Shown: piece by piece, positions 42,072 to 52,804 of the stretch | How the letters are laid out: every line of letters starts with the position of its first letter | How positions within the stretch are numbered: position 1 is the first letter of the stretch | NCBI RefSeq assembly: GCF_016792905.1 | Contig: NZ_JAEULP010000001.1 | Span: 1-64,000 of the forward strand | DNA length: 64,000 bases | Origin: Tabrizicola sp. | GTDB taxonomy: Bacteria; Pseudomonadota; Alphaproteobacteria; Rhodobacterales; Rhodobacteraceae | Reading direction: 5' to 3' | Made by a program: the position numbers and the translations under genes | The notes under the pieces: model-generated | Databases searched by the model: none | Told to the model about the DNA's origin: nothing | Seen by the model: the letters and a program-made list of their open reading frames with translations, nothing else

Positions 42072-43244
42072 TCAGCCCGCGCTCTGCCGGTCTGCCAGCA
42101 GGGCGCGGAGGATGCCGTTCAGCACCATCACCCCGGATCCGGTGGTGCGGAGCTGATCTTCCTCCTGGTGCAGGAACCCGAGATCGGCCATTTCCGACAG
42201 CGCGCCGGGGGCGAGCGGGGCGCCCGCAAGCGCCGCGAACCGGCTGAGCGACGCGCCTTCCTTCAGGCGAAGCGCGAACATCAGGTATTCGGCGGCGCGG
42301 TCTTCGGGAGAAAGGCGGTCGGATGTCTCGGCGGAACCGGAGCGGTTGAGGGTCTGGTCGAGCCAGGGCATCGGCTGTCGTTCCGCTTCCGTCGCGAATC
42401 GGGCCGAATCGAGGGTGAGTCGGCCATGCGCCCCGGGGCCGATTCCGGCGTAATCGCCCATGCGCCAGTAGATCAGGTTGTGGCGCGATTCGTCACCGGG
42501 GCGGGCATGATTCGACACCTCATAGGCGGGGAGACCGGCGTTTGCCGTGATCTCCTGTGTCAGATCGAACATGTCGGCGGAGAGGTCTTCCTCGGGCAGG
42601 CCGCGCAGGAGGTTCTTGGCGTGCATCTGGCCGAAGACGGTGCCGTCCTCGATGGTGAGCTGGTAGAGCGAGAGATGCGAGGTGCCAAAGTCGAGTGCTC
42701 GGTGCAGTTCGTCGCGCCAGGCGGCGAGGGTCTGGTTCTGGCGGGCGTAGATCAGGTCGATGGAGACGCGCTGGAAGGTGGATTGGGCGATGGCGATGGC
42801 GGCGCTCGCCTCGTCAACGGAGTGCATCCGGCCCAAACGGCGGAGGTCTTCCGGGTCAAGTGATTGGATTCCAAGGGAAACCCGGTTAACGCCTGCCTTG
42901 GCGTAGGCCTCGAACCGGGCGGCTTCGACCGAACCGGGGTTGGCCTCCAGCGTGATCTCCACGTCGTTGGCGAGAGTCCAGGTGCTGCGGACGCGGTCGA
43001 GGATGCCCTGGACAGTGGCGGCCTCCATCAGCGAGGGGGTGCCGCCGCCGAAGAAGACAGTGTTCAGGATGCGGCCCTGCGTCAGGGCGCCGATGCGGTC
43101 GATCTCGGCTTCGAAGGCCCCTAGCCAGCGGGACTGGTCGACGCGGGCGGCGACGTGGCTGTTGAAGTCGCAGTAGGGGCATTTCGACTGGCAGAAGGGC
43201 CAGTGGAGATACAGGCCGAAGCCGGCGTGGCGCCAGTCTTCCAT
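42072..43244 (-). CDS. hemW: HemW radical-SAM heme chaperone (coproporphyrinogen oxidase-like)
   Basis: A 390-residue radical-SAM protein. The cluster motif CQSKCPYCDFNSH (CxxxCxxC) near residue 18, FFGGGTPSLMEAATVQGIL, NRVSLGIQSLDPEDLRRLGR and the C-terminal HemN-type domain are present. It is now regarded as a heme-trafficking protein rather than a coproporphyrinogen oxidase. It abuts parB convergently and its ATG shares a base with the rdgB stop. Confidence 0.92.
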   Translation of the reverse strand: MEDWRHAGFGLYLHWPFCQSKCPYCDFNSHVAARVDQSRWLGAFEAEIDRIGALTQGRILNTVFFGGGTPSLMEAATVQGILDRVRSTWTLANDVEITLEANPGSVEAARFEAYAKAGVNRVSLGIQSLDPEDLRRLGRMHSVDEASAAIAIAQSTFQRVSIDLIYARQNQTLAAWRDELHRALDFGTSHLSLYQLTIEDGTVFGQMHAKNLLRGLPEEDLSADMFDLTQEITANAGLPAYEVSNHARPGDESRHNLIYWRMGDYAGIGPGAHGRLTLDSARFATEAERQPMPWLDQTLNRSGSAETSDRLSPEDRAAEYLMFALRLKEGASLSRFAALAGAPLAPGALSEMADLGFLHQEEDQLRTTGSGVMVLNGILRALLADRQSAG

Positions 43245-43849
43245 TACGGGAAGCAGGCCGCGACCAGTTTGGCGAAGGCGTCGGCGCGGTGAGAGAGGCG
43301 GTTCTTCTCCCAGCGGCCCATCTCGCCAAAAGTCTGGCTGTGGCCGTCAGGCATGAAGATCGGATCGAAGCCGTGACCTTGTTCACCGCGACCGGGCCAG
43401 ACCAGGTGGCCGGGGGATTTTCCTTCGAAGACAAGGTCATGGCCATCCGGGTGGGCGAGAACCAGGGTGCAGCAGAATTGCGCGCGGCGGGGTTCGGGGG
43501 CGCGGATGGCTTCAAGCTCGCGCCAGACACGCTCCATGCCGACCGCGAAGTCGCGGCCTTTTGACGTGGTGGCCCAGTCGGCGGTGAAGACGCCGGGTGC
43601 TCCGTTCAGGGCATCGACTGCCAGGCCGGAGTCGTCGGCCAGAGCAACCAGTCCGGAGGCCCGGGCGGCGGCATGGGCCTTCAGGCGCGCATTGCCGATG
43701 AAGGTGGTCTCGGTTTCCTCGGGTTCGGGCAGGCCGAGGTCTCCGGCGCCGAGGACGGTCACGTTGAAGGGACGCAGAAGATCGGCGATCTCTTCCAGCT
43801 TGCCACGGTTGTGGGTGGCGACCAGCAGGCGATCCCCGCGTTTCAGCAT
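43244..43849 (-). CDS. rdgB: RdgB/HAM1 non-canonical purine NTP pyrophosphatase
   Basis: A 201-residue Ham1-type protein with VATHNRGKLEEIADLL at the N-terminus, ALADDSGLAVDALNGAPGVF near residue 71 and the C-terminal MGRWEKNRLSHRADAFAKL. It removes ITP, dITP and XTP. The ATG at 43849 gives the normal N-terminus (MLKRGDRLLVATHN); a longer extension is not conserved-looking. It follows rph by 1 bp. Confidence 0.93.
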   Translation of the reverse strand: MLKRGDRLLVATHNRGKLEEIADLLRPFNVTVLGAGDLGLPEPEETETTFIGNARLKAHAAARASGLVALADDSGLAVDALNGAPGVFTADWATTSKGRDFAVGMERVWRELEAIRAPEPRRAQFCCTLVLAHPDGHDLVFEGKSPGHLVWPGRGEQGHGFDPIFMPDGHSQTFGEMGRWEKNRLSHRADAFAKLVAACFP

Positions 43850-43850
43850 C

Positions 43851-44567
43851 TTAAAGGCCCAGCGCCGCCCGTTGCGCCGCAACCAGCGCGGCGTTGCCCT
43901 GACGGGCGAGGTCGAGGAGGTGGAGAAGCTCGTCCTGGCTGAAGGCGGAGCCCTCGGCGGACATCTGCACTTCGATCAGCTTTCCCGCGCCGGTCATCAC
44001 GAAATTGCCGTCGGTTCCGGCGGCCGAATCCTCGGCATAGTCGAGATCGAGCACCGGCTGGCCCGCATAGATGCCACAGGAGACCGCGGAAACATGGTCC
44101 AGGATCGGGTCCGACACGATCACGCCCGAGGTCAGGAGCTTGTTCACCGCCAGCCGCAGCGCGACCCAGCCGCCGGTGATCGAGGCGCAACGGGTGCCGC
44201 CGTCGGCCTGGATCACGTCGCAGTCCACGACGATCTGGCGTTCGCCCAGCGCCTGGCGGTCGACGCCTGCGCGCAGCGAGCGCCCGATAAGCCGTTGGAT
44301 TTCCTGCGTCCGGCCCGATTGCTTGCCTGCCGCCGCCTCACGCCGGGTCCGCGAGTTGGTAGCGCGGGGCAACATGCCGTATTCCGCCGTCACCCAGCCC
44401 TGACCGGTGTTCTTCAGGAAGGGGGGCGCCTTGTCCTCGATCGTCGCGGAGCAGAGGACGTGAGTTTCGCCCATCTTGATCAGGCACGAGCCCTCGGCAT
44501 GCTTCATCACGCCGGTTTCGATTGAAACCGCCCGAAGATCGCTTAGTTTTCTGCCTGACGGGCGCAT
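43851..44567 (-). CDS. rph: Ribonuclease PH
   Basis: A 238-residue RNase PH. It begins [47 protein letters not shown] and [19 protein letters not shown] are the phosphate- and RNA-binding stretches. It trims tRNA 3' ends using phosphate. The ATG at 44567 starts the leftward rph-rdgB-hemW operon and is divergent from hrcA. Confidence 0.95.
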   Translation of the reverse strand: MRPSGRKLSDLRAVSIETGVMKHAEGSCLIKMGETHVLCSATIEDKAPPFLKNTGQGWVTAEYGMLPRATNSRTRREAAAGKQSGRTQEIQRLIGRSLRAGVDRQALGERQIVVDCDVIQADGGTRCASITGGWVALRLAVNKLLTSGVIVSDPILDHVSAVSCGIYAGQPVLDLDYAEDSAAGTDGNFVMTGAGKLIEVQMSAEGSAFSQDELLHLLDLARQGNAALVAAQRAALGL

Positions 44568-44598
44568 GATCCGACCTTTCAAAGGAATGCGGCCACAT

Positions 44599-45711
44599 AT
44601 GCAACCACAGGCGGGGGATGCAACCCCGAAACCCGAACCGATGTCGAGCCCGCAGGCCATTCTGACCGAGATGAACGACCGCACGCGCGAGGTGTTTCGC
44701 CGCGTGGTGGAGGGCTATCTGACCTCGGGAGAGCCGGTGGGGTCGCGGACGCTGACCCGGACGCTGTCGGAAAAGGTCTCGGCCGCGACGGTCCGCAACG
44801 TGATGCAGGATCTGGAATACCTGGGGCTTCTGGACAGTCCGCATGTCTCGGCGGGGCGGGTGCCGACGCAGGCCGGATTGCGGATGTTCGTCGACAGTCT
44901 GCTGGAGGTTGGCCAGGTCGCGCCGGAGGATCAGGAGAAGATCGACGCCACCTTGGGGATCAACGACCAGGATGTGACGACCCTGCTGGACGAGGTTGGG
45001 GCCGCATTGTCGGTGATCACCCGCGGGGCCAGCGTTGTGCTGGCGCCGAAGCGGGAAGCGGCGATCCGGCATATCGAGTTCGTCAGCCTCTCCGCCGACC
45101 GAGCGCTCGTGGTGCTGGTGCTTGCGGATGGCCAGGTGGAGAACCGTGTGTTTGTGCCGCCGCCGGGGCAGACCCCGTCTTCCATGCGCGAGGCGGCGAA
45201 TTTCCTGAATGCGCTGGCCGAAGGGCGCACCCTGTCCGAGCTGCGCACCAGCATGGTGAGGGAAATTGCCGTTCGCAGGCAGGAAATCGATTCGCTGGCG
45301 CAACAGCTTGTCGAAAGCGGGCTGGCGCTGTGGGAAAATGCAGGGGAATCATCAGAGCGGCTGATCGTGCGCGGGCGGTCGAACCTGATCGGCGAGGCGG
45401 CGGATCAGGCGGAGATCGACCGGATTCGCGTTCTGTTCGACGACCTGGAGCGCAAGCGCGACATCGCCGAGTTCCTGAACCTGACCGAGGCAGGCGAGGG
45501 TGTGCGCATTTTTATCGGCTCGGAGAACAAGCTTTTTTCACTTTCCGGTTCAAGTCTGGTGGTTTCTCCCTATATGAACGCTGATCGAAAGATCATCGGC
45601 GCGGTGGGCGTCATCGGTCCGACCCGGCTGAACTACGGCCGTATCGTTCCGATCGTCGACTACACCGCACAGCTGGTGGGCCGCCTGGTCAGTGACCGCG
45701 GCAAGGCGTGA
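44599..45711 (+). CDS. hrcA: Heat-inducible repressor HrcA
   Basis: A 370-residue HrcA. The N-terminal winged helix has [24 protein letters not shown] near residues 24-45 and [23 protein letters not shown]; the C-terminal domain has [19 protein letters not shown] and [22 protein letters not shown]. It represses heat-shock genes at CIRCE elements. Several in-frame ATGs exist (44587, 44599, 44641); 44599 is a compromise with an AAGGA site upstream. No CIRCE inverted repeat was seen in this gap, so its targets lie elsewhere. grpE follows after 15 bp. Confidence 0.92.
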   Translation: MQPQAGDATPKPEPMSSPQAILTEMNDRTREVFRRVVEGYLTSGEPVGSRTLTRTLSEKVSAATVRNVMQDLEYLGLLDSPHVSAGRVPTQAGLRMFVDSLLEVGQVAPEDQEKIDATLGINDQDVTTLLDEVGAALSVITRGASVVLAPKREAAIRHIEFVSLSADRALVVLVLADGQVENRVFVPPPGQTPSSMREAANFLNALAEGRTLSELRTSMVREIAVRRQEIDSLAQQLVESGLALWENAGESSERLIVRGRSNLIGEAADQAEIDRIRVLFDDLERKRDIAEFLNLTEAGEGVRIFIGSENKLFSLSGSSLVVSPYMNADRKIIGAVGVIGPTRLNYGRIVPIVDYTAQLVGRLVSDRGKA

Positions 45712-45726
45712 CAAGAGGACGTGAGA

Positions 45727-46260
45727 ATGCCGCAGGATGAAGCCGCTTCGCCGCAGGTGGAGCTGGAAGAGTTTGAAGTGACCCCGGAGGACGCCGAGCT
45801 AGACGCTCTGCGGGCCGAGCGCGACGAGCTGCGCGACAAGTTCATGCGGGTGCTGGCCGACGCCGAGAATTCCCGCAAGCGGGCCGAGCGCGACCGGAAA
45901 GAGGCCGAGATGTATGGCGGGACGCGGCTGGCGCGTGACCTTCTGCCGGTCTACGACAACCTGAACCGCGCGATACAGGCGATCCCCGAGGAAAGCCGGG
46001 CAGCCTCGTCTGCGCTGATCGAGGGGGTCGAGCTGACCCTGCGCGAGCTGACCAACGTGATGACCAAGCACGGGGTGACGCCGATTTCTCCGGCGGTGGG
46101 CGACATGTTCGATCCGCAGATGCATCAGGCGATGTTCGAGGCTCCCCTTCCTGGGACGAAGGCCGGGCAGATCATCCAGGTGCTGACGGAGGGCTTCCTG
46201 CTGCACGACCGGCTGTTGCGCCCGGCGCAGGTGGGCGTGTCGTCGAACACGGCGGGATGA
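45727..46260 (+). CDS. grpE: Nucleotide exchange factor GrpE
   Basis: A 177-residue GrpE. A long N-terminal helix (LDALRAERDELRDKFMRVLADAEN...) is followed by the conserved core LLPVYDNLNRAIQAI, MTKHGVTPISPAVGDMFDPQ and HQAMFEAPLP. It releases ADP from DnaK. ATG at 45727 is chosen with AAGAGGAC 8 bases upstream; the GTG at 45721 is too close to it. A long palindrome begins 2 bp after the stop. Confidence 0.94.
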   Translation: MPQDEAASPQVELEEFEVTPEDAELDALRAERDELRDKFMRVLADAENSRKRAERDRKEAEMYGGTRLARDLLPVYDNLNRAIQAIPEESRAASSALIEGVELTLRELTNVMTKHGVTPISPAVGDMFDPQMHQAMFEAPLPGTKAGQIIQVLTEGFLLHDRLLRPAQVGVSSNTAG

Positions 46261-46262
46261 TC

Positions 46263-46329
46263 GTAGGGTGGGTGTCAACCCACCGTGCCCGCCTTGAACC
46301 TTGGGATGGTGGGTTGGCACCCACCCTAC
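46263..46329. repeat. Long palindromic repeat between grpE and mutS
   Basis: GTAGGGTGGGTG at 46263-46274 pairs perfectly with 46318-46329, and AACCCACC at 46277-46284 with 46308-46315, with one 2-base mismatch between them and a 23-base loop. The whole fills the gap between converging genes, and its right end supplies the mutS stop codon (46326-46328). It looks like a mobile palindromic repeat that also ends both transcripts. Confidence 0.75.
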
Positions 46330-48944
46330 ATCAAGCCCTTGATTTCATAAACCAAACGCAGCGCCTCCATCGGCGTTAGCTCATCGGGGTGGACCCCTTT
46401 CAGCCGCTCCTCCACCGCCGAGGCTTTCTGCGCCTTTGGTGGAGGGGGCGGTGCAGCGCGGAACAAGGGAAGGTCGTCGATCAGCGTCGATTGTTTCCCG
46501 CCCTCGCGGTCGCCTTGTTCCAGTGCCTCCAGCACCACTTTCGCCCGCTCGATCACCGAAGGCGGCAGGCCCGCCAGCCGGGCGACCTGCACGCCATAGC
46601 TGCGGTCGGCGGCGCCCTCGCGGACCTCGTGCAGGAAGATGACCTCGCCCTCCCATTCCTTCACTGTCACCGTGGCGTTCTTCACTCCCGGCAGCTTGCC
46701 CGCGAGAGCCGTCATTTCGTGGTAATGCGTGGCGAAGAGGGCGCGGCAGCGGTTGACCTCGTGCAGGTGTTCCAGCGTGGCCCAGGCGATGGAGAGGCCG
46801 TCATAGGTTGCGGTGCCGCGGCCGATCTCGTCCAGAATCACCAGCGCGCGGTCATCGGCCTGGTTCAGGATGGCGGCGGTTTCCACCATCTCGACCATGA
46901 AGGTCGACCGACCGCGTGCCAGGTCGTCGGAGGCGCCCACCCGGCTGAACAGTTGGCTGACAAGGCCGATCCGCGCCTCCGTCGCGGGGACATGGCTGCC
47001 CGCTTGCGCCAGCAAGGCGATCAGCGCGTTCTGGCGCAGGAAGGTGGACTTCCCGGCCATGTTCGGGCCAGTCAAAAGCCAGATGGCAGGGGTCGTGCTG
47101 TCAGTCAGGGCGCAGTCGTTGGCGACAAAGGGCTGGCCCTCGCGGCGGAGCGCGCGTTCCACAACGGGGTGTCGACCGCCGGTGATCTGAAACGCGCGGC
47201 TGTCGTCCACCTCCGGCGCGCACCATCCCTCTTCCGCCGAAAGATCGGCGAAGGCGGCGGCAAGGTCGATCTCGGCAAGGGCGCGGGCAGCTAGGGCGAT
47301 GGGGGCGGAGGCGTCGAGAATCCGGGCTTTCAGGCCATGATAGTGACGCTTTTCGATCTCCAGCGCATGGTTCCCGGCGTTCAGGATCCGGGTTTCCAGA
47401 TCGCTGAGGGGCAGAGTGGTGAAGCGCACCTGTCCGGCCGTGGTCTGGCGGTGGATGAAGGTCTCCGGCATGGCGCGCATCCGGTCTTCATGAGTCGTGG
47501 TGGTCTCGATGAAATAACCGAGCACATTGTTGTGCTTGATCTTCAGGCTGGGGATGCCCGTGGTCTGTATATACTCGGCCTGCATCCGGGCAATGACGCC
47601 GCGGCCTTCGTCGCGGAGCGCGCGGGTCTCGTCGAGTTCGGCGTCATAGCCGGGGGCGATATAGCCGCCGTCGCGGGAAAGGAGCGGGGGTTCGGCAACG
47701 AGGGCTTTGGCCAGGAGGGTGACGAGGTCGGTGTGGCCGACGAGGGCGGTGGCGGCCTCGGAGAGGAGCGGTGGGGCGTCGGTCAGGAGGATTGCGATCC
47801 GTTCGGCCTGTTCCAGTCCGGCGCGGATGGCGGTCATGTCGCGGGGGCCGTCTCGGTCGAGGGCGAGACGGGAAAGGGCGCGGTCGATGTCGGGGACGTG
47901 GGCCAGGGCGTCGCGCAGCTGACCGCGGAGCGAGGGAGCTTCGAGGAGGTGGTCGAGCGCAGCCTGCCGGGCGTGGATGGTGTGAAGGTCGAGCGAGGGG
48001 GAGGAAAGGCGGCGTTCAAGGAGTCGCGCACCCCCGGCGGTGACGGTGCGGTCGATGGCGGCGAGGAGCGAGCCGTCGCGGCCACCAGTGAGGGACTGGG
48101 TGAGTTCCAGGTTTCGGCGGGTGGCCGCGTCGATCTGCATCGTGCCGCCCGAGGGTTCGCGAACCGGGGGGCGGAGAAGCGGCATGCGGCCGCGCTGGGT
48201 CAGGTGCAGGTAGTCGACCAAGGCGCCCATGGCGGAGACTTCGGCACGGTCGAAGGTGCCGAAAGCGTCGAGGGAAGCGACGTGGAAGAGGTCGCAGAGA
48301 CGCTTCCCGGCGTTGGTGGAATCGAAGCTGCCACGGGAGAGCGGGGTGACGGAAACCCCGGTTTCAGCCATGTCAGAGACGATTTCCCGTTCCCGCGCCT
48401 CGCTAAGGAGGAGTTCGCGGGGGGCGATGCGGGCGAGGTCGGGGCCAAGGCGGGTGAGCGAGGAGGGCATCACCCGGAACTCGCCGGTCGAGATGTCGGC
48501 CCAGGCGAGGGCGGCTTGGTCACGCACCTCGGAGAAGGCAGCGAGGAAGTTGTGGCGGCGGGCTTCGAGGAGGGAGTCCTCGGTCAGGGTGCCGGGGGTG
48601 ACGAGGCGGACGACGTCGCGTTTGACGACGGCCTTGTAGCCGCGCTTCTTCGCCTCGGCCGGATCTTCCAGCTGCTCGGCGATGGCGACGCGGAAGCCCT
48701 TGCGGATCAGGGTGAGAAGGTAGCCTTCCGCCGCGTGGACCGGGACGCCGCACATGGCGATGGGCTCGCCCAAGTGGAAGCCGCGCTTGGTGAGGGCGAT
48801 GTCCAGCGCAGCGGCGGCGGCCACGGCGTCGTCGAAGAACATTTCGTAGAAATCGCCCATCCGGTAGAACAGAAGCGCGCCGGGGTTCTGTGCCTTGATC
48901 GCCAGATACTGCGCCATCATCGGCGTGACGGTGTCGTCAGTCAC
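46326..48944 (-). CDS. mutS: DNA mismatch repair protein MutS
   Basis: An 872-residue MutS. The mismatch-binding motif [15 protein letters not shown] near residue 24, the clamp/lever region, Walker [21 protein letters not shown] near residue 620 and Walker [22 protein letters not shown] are all present. It recognises base mismatches and small loops. It stands alone on the minus strand; no mutL is in the window. Its TAG stop lies inside the palindromic repeat described separately. Confidence 0.97.
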   Translation of the reverse strand: MTDDTVTPMMAQYLAIKAQNPGALLFYRMGDFYEMFFDDAVAAAAALDIALTKRGFHLGEPIAMCGVPVHAAEGYLLTLIRKGFRVAIAEQLEDPAEAKKRGYKAVVKRDVVRLVTPGTLTEDSLLEARRHNFLAAFSEVRDQAALAWADISTGEFRVMPSSLTRLGPDLARIAPRELLLSEAREREIVSDMAETGVSVTPLSRGSFDSTNAGKRLCDLFHVASLDAFGTFDRAEVSAMGALVDYLHLTQRGRMPLLRPPVREPSGGTMQIDAATRRNLELTQSLTGGRDGSLLAAIDRTVTAGGARLLERRLSSPSLDLHTIHARQAALDHLLEAPSLRGQLRDALAHVPDIDRALSRLALDRDGPRDMTAIRAGLEQAERIAILLTDAPPLLSEAATALVGHTDLVTLLAKALVAEPPLLSRDGGYIAPGYDAELDETRALRDEGRGVIARMQAEYIQTTGIPSLKIKHNNVLGYFIETTTTHEDRMRAMPETFIHRQTTAGQVRFTTLPLSDLETRILNAGNHALEIEKRHYHGLKARILDASAPIALAARALAEIDLAAAFADLSAEEGWCAPEVDDSRAFQITGGRHPVVERALRREGQPFVANDCALTDSTTPAIWLLTGPNMAGKSTFLRQNALIALLAQAGSHVPATEARIGLVSQLFSRVGASDDLARGRSTFMVEMVETAAILNQADDRALVILDEIGRGTATYDGLSIAWATLEHLHEVNRCRALFATHYHEMTALAGKLPGVKNATVTVKEWEGEVIFLHEVREGAADRSYGVQVARLAGLPPSVIERAKVVLEALEQGDREGGKQSTLIDDLPLFRAAPPPPPKAQKASAVEERLKGVHPDELTPMEALRLVYEIKGLM

Positions 48945-49013
48945 TTTGGACTCCCCGGTTGCGCGACGACCCTACAAAAGCCACGGCAACGGGGGAAGCC
49001 CGGTTTCCGGCGA

Positions 49014-50312
49014 TCAAAGAACGTAGCGCGAGATGTCGGCGGAGCGGGCGAGCGCGCCCAGATTCGTCTCTACGAAGGCCGAATCCACCGTCACCCTGTG
49101 GCCGGAGCGGTCGGGCGCGTTGAAGGAGAGCTCTTCGAAGACGCGCTCCATCACCGTGTAAAGCCGCCGCGCGCCGATATTTTCCACGCTGCGGTTCACC
49201 TCGGCGGCGATGCGGGCCAGGGCCGCGATGCCGTCGGGGGTGAAGGTGACGGTCACTTCCTCGGTCGCCATCAGGGCGGTATATTGCCGGGTGAGCGCGT
49301 TGTCGGTTTCGGTGAGGATGCGGACGAAATCCTCTTCGGTCAGCGGCGCGAGTTCGACGCGGATCGGCAGGCGGCCCTGGAGTTCGGGCAGGAGGTCCGA
49401 GGGCTTGGCGATGTGGAAGGCGCCGGAGGCGATGAAGAGGATGTGATCGGTCTTCACCGGGCCGTGCTTGGTGGAGACGGTGGTGCCCTCGATCAGCGGC
49501 AGCAGGTCGCGCTGGACGCCTTCGCGTGAAACATCGGCGCCGCGCGCGTCACTTCGGGCGCAGATCTTGTCGATCTCGTCGAGGAAGACGATGCCGTTTT
49601 CCTGCACCGCCTCCAGCGCGGCGGTGCGGACGGCCTCATCGTCCAGAAGTTTGTCGGCTTCCTGCCCGATCAGGATGTCGTAGCTTTGCGCCACGGTCAT
49701 CCGCTTGCGGCTGCTTCGGCTGCCGAAGGCCTTGAACAGGTCCTGCAACCCCTGCATCTGGGTTTCCATGCCGGGCATGCCGAAGCCCATCGGCATGGCG
49801 GGGGCGGCGTCCGCGACCTCGATCTCGATCATCGTGTCGTCCAGCTCGCCACGCTTCAGCTTGCCTCGGAACATCTCTCGGGTCTGCTCGCGCGCCTCCT
49901 TGCCGGCCAGCGCCTCGACCACGCGGTCCTCGGCGGCCTTGTGGGCGCGGGACTTCACGTCTTCCCGCATCTGGGCGCGGGTGTCGGTGATCGCGACATC
50001 GACAAGATCGCGCACGATTGAATCTACGTCGCGGCCGACGTAGCCGACCTCGGTGAACTTGGTTGCTTCCACTTTCAGGAACGGCGCCTTCGCGAGTTTG
50101 GCAAGGCGGCGGCTGATCTCGGTCTTGCCCACCCCTGTCGGGCCGATCATCAGGATGTTCTTCGGATAGACCTCATCGCGCAGGTCATCGCCCAGCCGCT
50201 TCCGACGCCAGCGGTTGCGCAGCGCCACAGCGACGGCGCGCTTGGCTTCCTTCTGGCCGATGATGAAGCGGTCAAGCTCGGAGACGATCTCGCGGGGGGT
50301 CAGGTCGGTCAT
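49014..50312 (-). CDS. hslU: ATP-dependent protease ATPase subunit HslU
   Basis: A 432-residue HslU (ClpY). It has [20 protein letters not shown], Walker [19 protein letters not shown], the pore motif in [14 protein letters not shown], Walker [15 protein letters not shown] and the C-terminal SADISRYVL tail that inserts into HslV. It unfolds substrates for HslV. Its start overlaps the stop of a membrane-protein gene. hslV lies 1.6 kb away rather than directly upstream, the usual arrangement being hslV-hslU. Confidence 0.96.
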   Translation of the reverse strand: MTDLTPREIVSELDRFIIGQKEAKRAVAVALRNRWRRKRLGDDLRDEVYPKNILMIGPTGVGKTEISRRLAKLAKAPFLKVEATKFTEVGYVGRDVDSIVRDLVDVAITDTRAQMREDVKSRAHKAAEDRVVEALAGKEAREQTREMFRGKLKRGELDDTMIEIEVADAAPAMPMGFGMPGMETQMQGLQDLFKAFGSRSSRKRMTVAQSYDILIGQEADKLLDDEAVRTAALEAVQENGIVFLDEIDKICARSDARGADVSREGVQRDLLPLIEGTTVSTKHGPVKTDHILFIASGAFHIAKPSDLLPELQGRLPIRVELAPLTEEDFVRILTETDNALTRQYTALMATEEVTVTFTPDGIAALARIAAEVNRSVENIGARRLYTVMERVFEELSFNAPDRSGHRVTVDSAFVETNLGALARSADISRYVL

Positions 50313-51370
50313 TCGGTGGATCCATAGGGCGGCAGGCGGGATTTGCCGGGGAAATCAGGGAGCATCTGCATGACCTTGGCCCGAAGCTGCACCCACCAGG
50401 TACCGATGGCGGTGATGAAGGCGCCAAGGGCGAGGAGGACGAAGATCCAGCTGGTGCCCGCACCTTCGCCCATCACCCAGGCGATGACGATGGCGATATA
50501 GGCGATGGCGGCGGTGAGGAAGCTGCGGCGGTCGATGACCAGGGCCAGCACGGTGATCAGGACCAGCGCGATGGTCAAAAAGCCGATGCCGCCGCCATTC
50601 AGGAGGGTGACGGCGACGGTGTTGACCAGCGCGGGCGCGGCCAGGAGGTGGCACCAGAAGGCCGTGGCGGCGTAGCGGCCAAGGCGATAGGGGTCGCGGA
50701 TGTCGAACCACATGCCGGTGAGGAAGGCGCCGATCCCGAAGACCAGTGTGGCGCTGGCGAAGGCGGGGCTTTCGCCAAGGTCGAACAGTGAGCGGTAGCC
50801 CTGGAAGCCGGTGAAGAGCCCGGCGAGGTTAGAGGCGGAGGCCGTGAAGGCATAGATCGCAGCCAGGACGAAGCCACCGGTCAGGAAGGCGGAAAAGGGC
50901 AGGCGGAATCGCCGATACCAGGCAACCATTGCGAAGGCCGAGAGTGCAAAGCCCAGGATTGCCGTCATCCGATGATCCTGCCCGGCGTTTCCAAGCACGG
51001 TGAAGACGAAGATCGCGATGCCGATGCCGAAGGCGGTGGCGAGCACCATCGAGGGCAGGGTCATCCGACGCTTCAGGGTGAAGTAGCCTGCCCACCACCA
51101 GGCGATGGCGGCCGTCGCGAGCGGGACGAGCGTCAGGAGCGCGAAGCCACCGAATGCGGCGAGGAGTGCCGTGACGCCGACCAGCAGGATGACAAGGCCT
51201 ATGGAGATGAAGATCTCCGAGAAGCCGCGGAAGAACTCGAACGGCTCATCTTCGGCCGGAAGGGTGGCGCGCTTGCCGGAGCGGTCATTCGCCAGGGCCG
51301 AGAGCGAGGCCGCCTGCGCTTCGGTCACGATGCCGGCGGCGACGGCGGCGCGTAGGTCTTCTGGGGTCAT
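50309..51370 (-). CDS. Multi-spanning membrane protein of unknown function (DUF2157-like)
   Basis: A 353-residue protein. After a soluble N-terminal segment ([20 protein letters not shown]...) come about ten hydrophobic helices, for example [39 protein letters not shown] and [13 protein letters not shown]. Its N-terminal layout resembles DUF2157 proteins, but no catalytic motif was identified. The ATG at 51370 was chosen because the upstream frame extension covers promoter-like AT-rich sequence. It overlaps hslU by 4 bp and may be co-transcribed with it. Confidence 0.65.
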   Translation of the reverse strand: MTPEDLRAAVAAGIVTEAQAASLSALANDRSGKRATLPAEDEPFEFFRGFSEIFISIGLVILLVGVTALLAAFGGFALLTLVPLATAAIAWWWAGYFTLKRRMTLPSMVLATAFGIGIAIFVFTVLGNAGQDHRMTAILGFALSAFAMVAWYRRFRLPFSAFLTGGFVLAAIYAFTASASNLAGLFTGFQGYRSLFDLGESPAFASATLVFGIGAFLTGMWFDIRDPYRLGRYAATAFWCHLLAAPALVNTVAVTLLNGGGIGFLTIALVLITVLALVIDRRSFLTAAIAYIAIVIAWVMGEGAGTSWIFVLLALGAFITAIGTWWVQLRAKVMQMLPDFPGKSRLPPYGSTE

Positions 51371-51480
51371 CGGTCGAATGCCTCGGCAAGAAACTGTCTT
51401 TGCAGAGATAAGGGGTTTGTCGAGGCAAACCAAGTGAGGTAAATTCCGGACCACGGGCAGTATATACGGCCTCTGGTTGC

Positions 51481-51501
51481 ATATATACAGGATGTATATA
51501 T
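51481..51501. promoter_or_regulatory. AT-rich perfect inverted repeat in the membrane protein/BrnA divergent gap
   Basis: ATATATAC (51481-51488) and GTATATAT (51494-51501) flank AGGAT, giving perfect 8-bp arms. A further TATATAC lies at 51461-51467. It is 79 bp before the BrnA-like start. BrnA-type antitoxins repress their own operons at inverted repeats, so it is a candidate operator. Confidence 0.5.
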
Positions 51502-51579
51502 AATTCCGGGCCGGAAGTGACTGAAAAATAACGATAACGTCACAGCGGCAAACGCTGGGCATCTGAGAGGGGCATGTGA

Positions 51580-51867
51580 ATGGTTGACGAAGTACCGAAG
51601 CGGCTGAGCATCGCGGAAAAGCGCGCCCTGGCCAGTCCGTTGGTGTTGAATCCGAACGATCGGATCAACGAGTTGCCGGTCGAGGCGCTTGCGACGGGCT
51701 GGACCGACGCGGTGCTGCCGGAACAATCGCGGAAGAAGCTGATCTCCCTGCGGGTGGACCCGGAGGTGCTGGACTTCTTCAAGGCACAGGGGCCAGGCTA
51801 CCAGACGCGGATGAACGCGGTGCTGACGGCCTATATGCAGGTGAAGAAGGAAATGGGGCAGGCCTAG
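51580..51867 (+). CDS. BrnA-family antitoxin-like protein without a toxin partner
   Basis: A 95-residue protein whose second half, [20 protein letters not shown] then [11 protein letters not shown], is the BrnA/ribbon-helix-helix DNA-binding signature. In type II brnTB modules BrnA neutralises the BrnT ribonuclease and represses the operon. No brnT-like gene is upstream or downstream; the gene stands between a leftward membrane-protein gene and hslV, with which it overlaps convergently by 4 bp. It may be a solitary regulator. Confidence 0.7.
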   Translation: MVDEVPKRLSIAEKRALASPLVLNPNDRINELPVEALATGWTDAVLPEQSRKKLISLRVDPEVLDFFKAQGPGYQTRMNAVLTAYMQVKKEMGQA

Positions 51868-52433
51868 GTCTTCGCCGGAGCCGTGATCCGTTCGACCGTC
51901 AGGTTGCCATTGGTGTAGACGCAGATGTCGGCGGCGATGGCCATGGCCTTGCGGGCTACGTCCTCGGCTGGCAAGTCGGTGGCCATCAGGCCCCGGGCGG
52001 CTGCGAGGGCGAAGTTGCCGCCGGAACCGATGGCGGCTACGTCATGCTCGGGCTCCAGCACGTCTCCGGCGCCGGTTATGACGAAAAGGGCGGAGCCGTC
52101 GGTCACGATCAGCATGGCTTCAAGATTGCGCAGGTATTTGTCCATGCGCCAGTCCTTGGCCAGGTCGACGCAGGCGCGGGCCAACTGGCCGGGAGCAGAT
52201 TCCAGCTTTTTCTCCAGCCGTTCCAGAAGGGTGAAGGCGTCGGCGGTGGAGCCTGCAAAGCCGCAGACGACGTCATGCCCGCCGGGCGACAGGCGGCGGA
52301 CCTTGCGGGCGGTGCCCTTGATAACGGTCTGGCCGAGCGAAACCTGGCCGTCGCCCGCCACAACAACCTCGCCGCCGCGGCGGACGGCGAGGATGGTGGT
52401 GCCGTGCCAGCCGGGAAACTTGTCGTCTGCCAT
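51864..52433 (-). CDS. hslV: ATP-dependent protease proteolytic subunit HslV
   Basis: A 189-residue HslV (ClpQ). The N-terminal [20 protein letters not shown] holds the threonine exposed by removal of a short propeptide. [29 protein letters not shown] and [16 protein letters not shown] match the proteasome-beta fold. It forms the proteolytic dodecamer capped by HslU. It is separated from hslU by two unrelated genes, one on the opposite strand, so the pair cannot form a simple hslVU operon. Confidence 0.96.
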   Translation of the reverse strand: MADDKFPGWHGTTILAVRRGGEVVVAGDGQVSLGQTVIKGTARKVRRLSPGGHDVVCGFAGSTADAFTLLERLEKKLESAPGQLARACVDLAKDWRMDKYLRNLEAMLIVTDGSALFVITGAGDVLEPEHDVAAIGSGGNFALAAARGLMATDLPAEDVARKAMAIAADICVYTNGNLTVERITAPAKT

Positions 52434-52484
52434 GAATGCCTCCGTTTGGTCCTATATGGGCGCGCGACGGTTCCGCGGCAACGC

Positions 52485-52516
52485 AAAACGCCCGCACCTT
52501 TCGGTACGGGCGTTCG
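52485..52516 (-). terminator. rpsO intrinsic terminator
   Basis: AACGCCCG (52487-52494) pairs perfectly with CGGGCGTT (52507-52514), with an inner ACC/GGT extension. Read on the minus strand it ends in TTTT, just after the rpsO stop. Confidence 0.8.
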
Positions 52517-52534
52517 CGAAACCCTTGGCCGGTC

Positions 52535-52804
52535 TTAGCGGCGCAGGCCGAGACGGGTGATCAGCGTGGAGTACCGCGCTTCGTCCGTCTTCTTCAGGTA
52601 GTCCAAGAGCTTGCGGCGCTTGGCCACCATCATCAGAAGGCCACGACGCGAGTGGTTGTCCTTCTTGTGACCCTTGAAGTGTTCGGTCAGAGTGGCGATC
52701 CGCGACGACAGGACCGCGACCTGAACTTCCGGCGAGCCGGTGTCGTTCTCTTTGGTGGCGTAGTCCTTGATCAGGCGGGCTTTTTCTTCAACGGTGATCG
52801 ACAT
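52535..52804 (-). CDS. rpsO: 30S ribosomal protein S15
   Basis: An 89-residue S15 protein with the typical N-terminus [40 protein letters not shown], and the C-terminal [20 protein letters not shown] and [13 protein letters not shown]. It binds the central domain of 16S rRNA. Normal length and motifs. A clear intrinsic terminator follows it on the minus strand. Confidence 0.98.
   Translation of the reverse strand: MSITVEEKARLIKDYATKENDTGSPEVQVAVLSSRIATLTEHFKGHKKDNHSRRGLLMMVAKRRKLLDYLKKTDEARYSTLITRLGLRR

Noticed and set aside
44568-44598. CIRCE element upstream of hrcA
   Set aside because: No TTAGCACTC-N9-GAGTGCTAA-like inverted repeat was found in the rph/hrcA gap.
51580-51867. Complete BrnT-BrnA toxin-antitoxin module
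   Set aside because: Only the antitoxin-like half is present; neither flank contains a BrnT-like frame.
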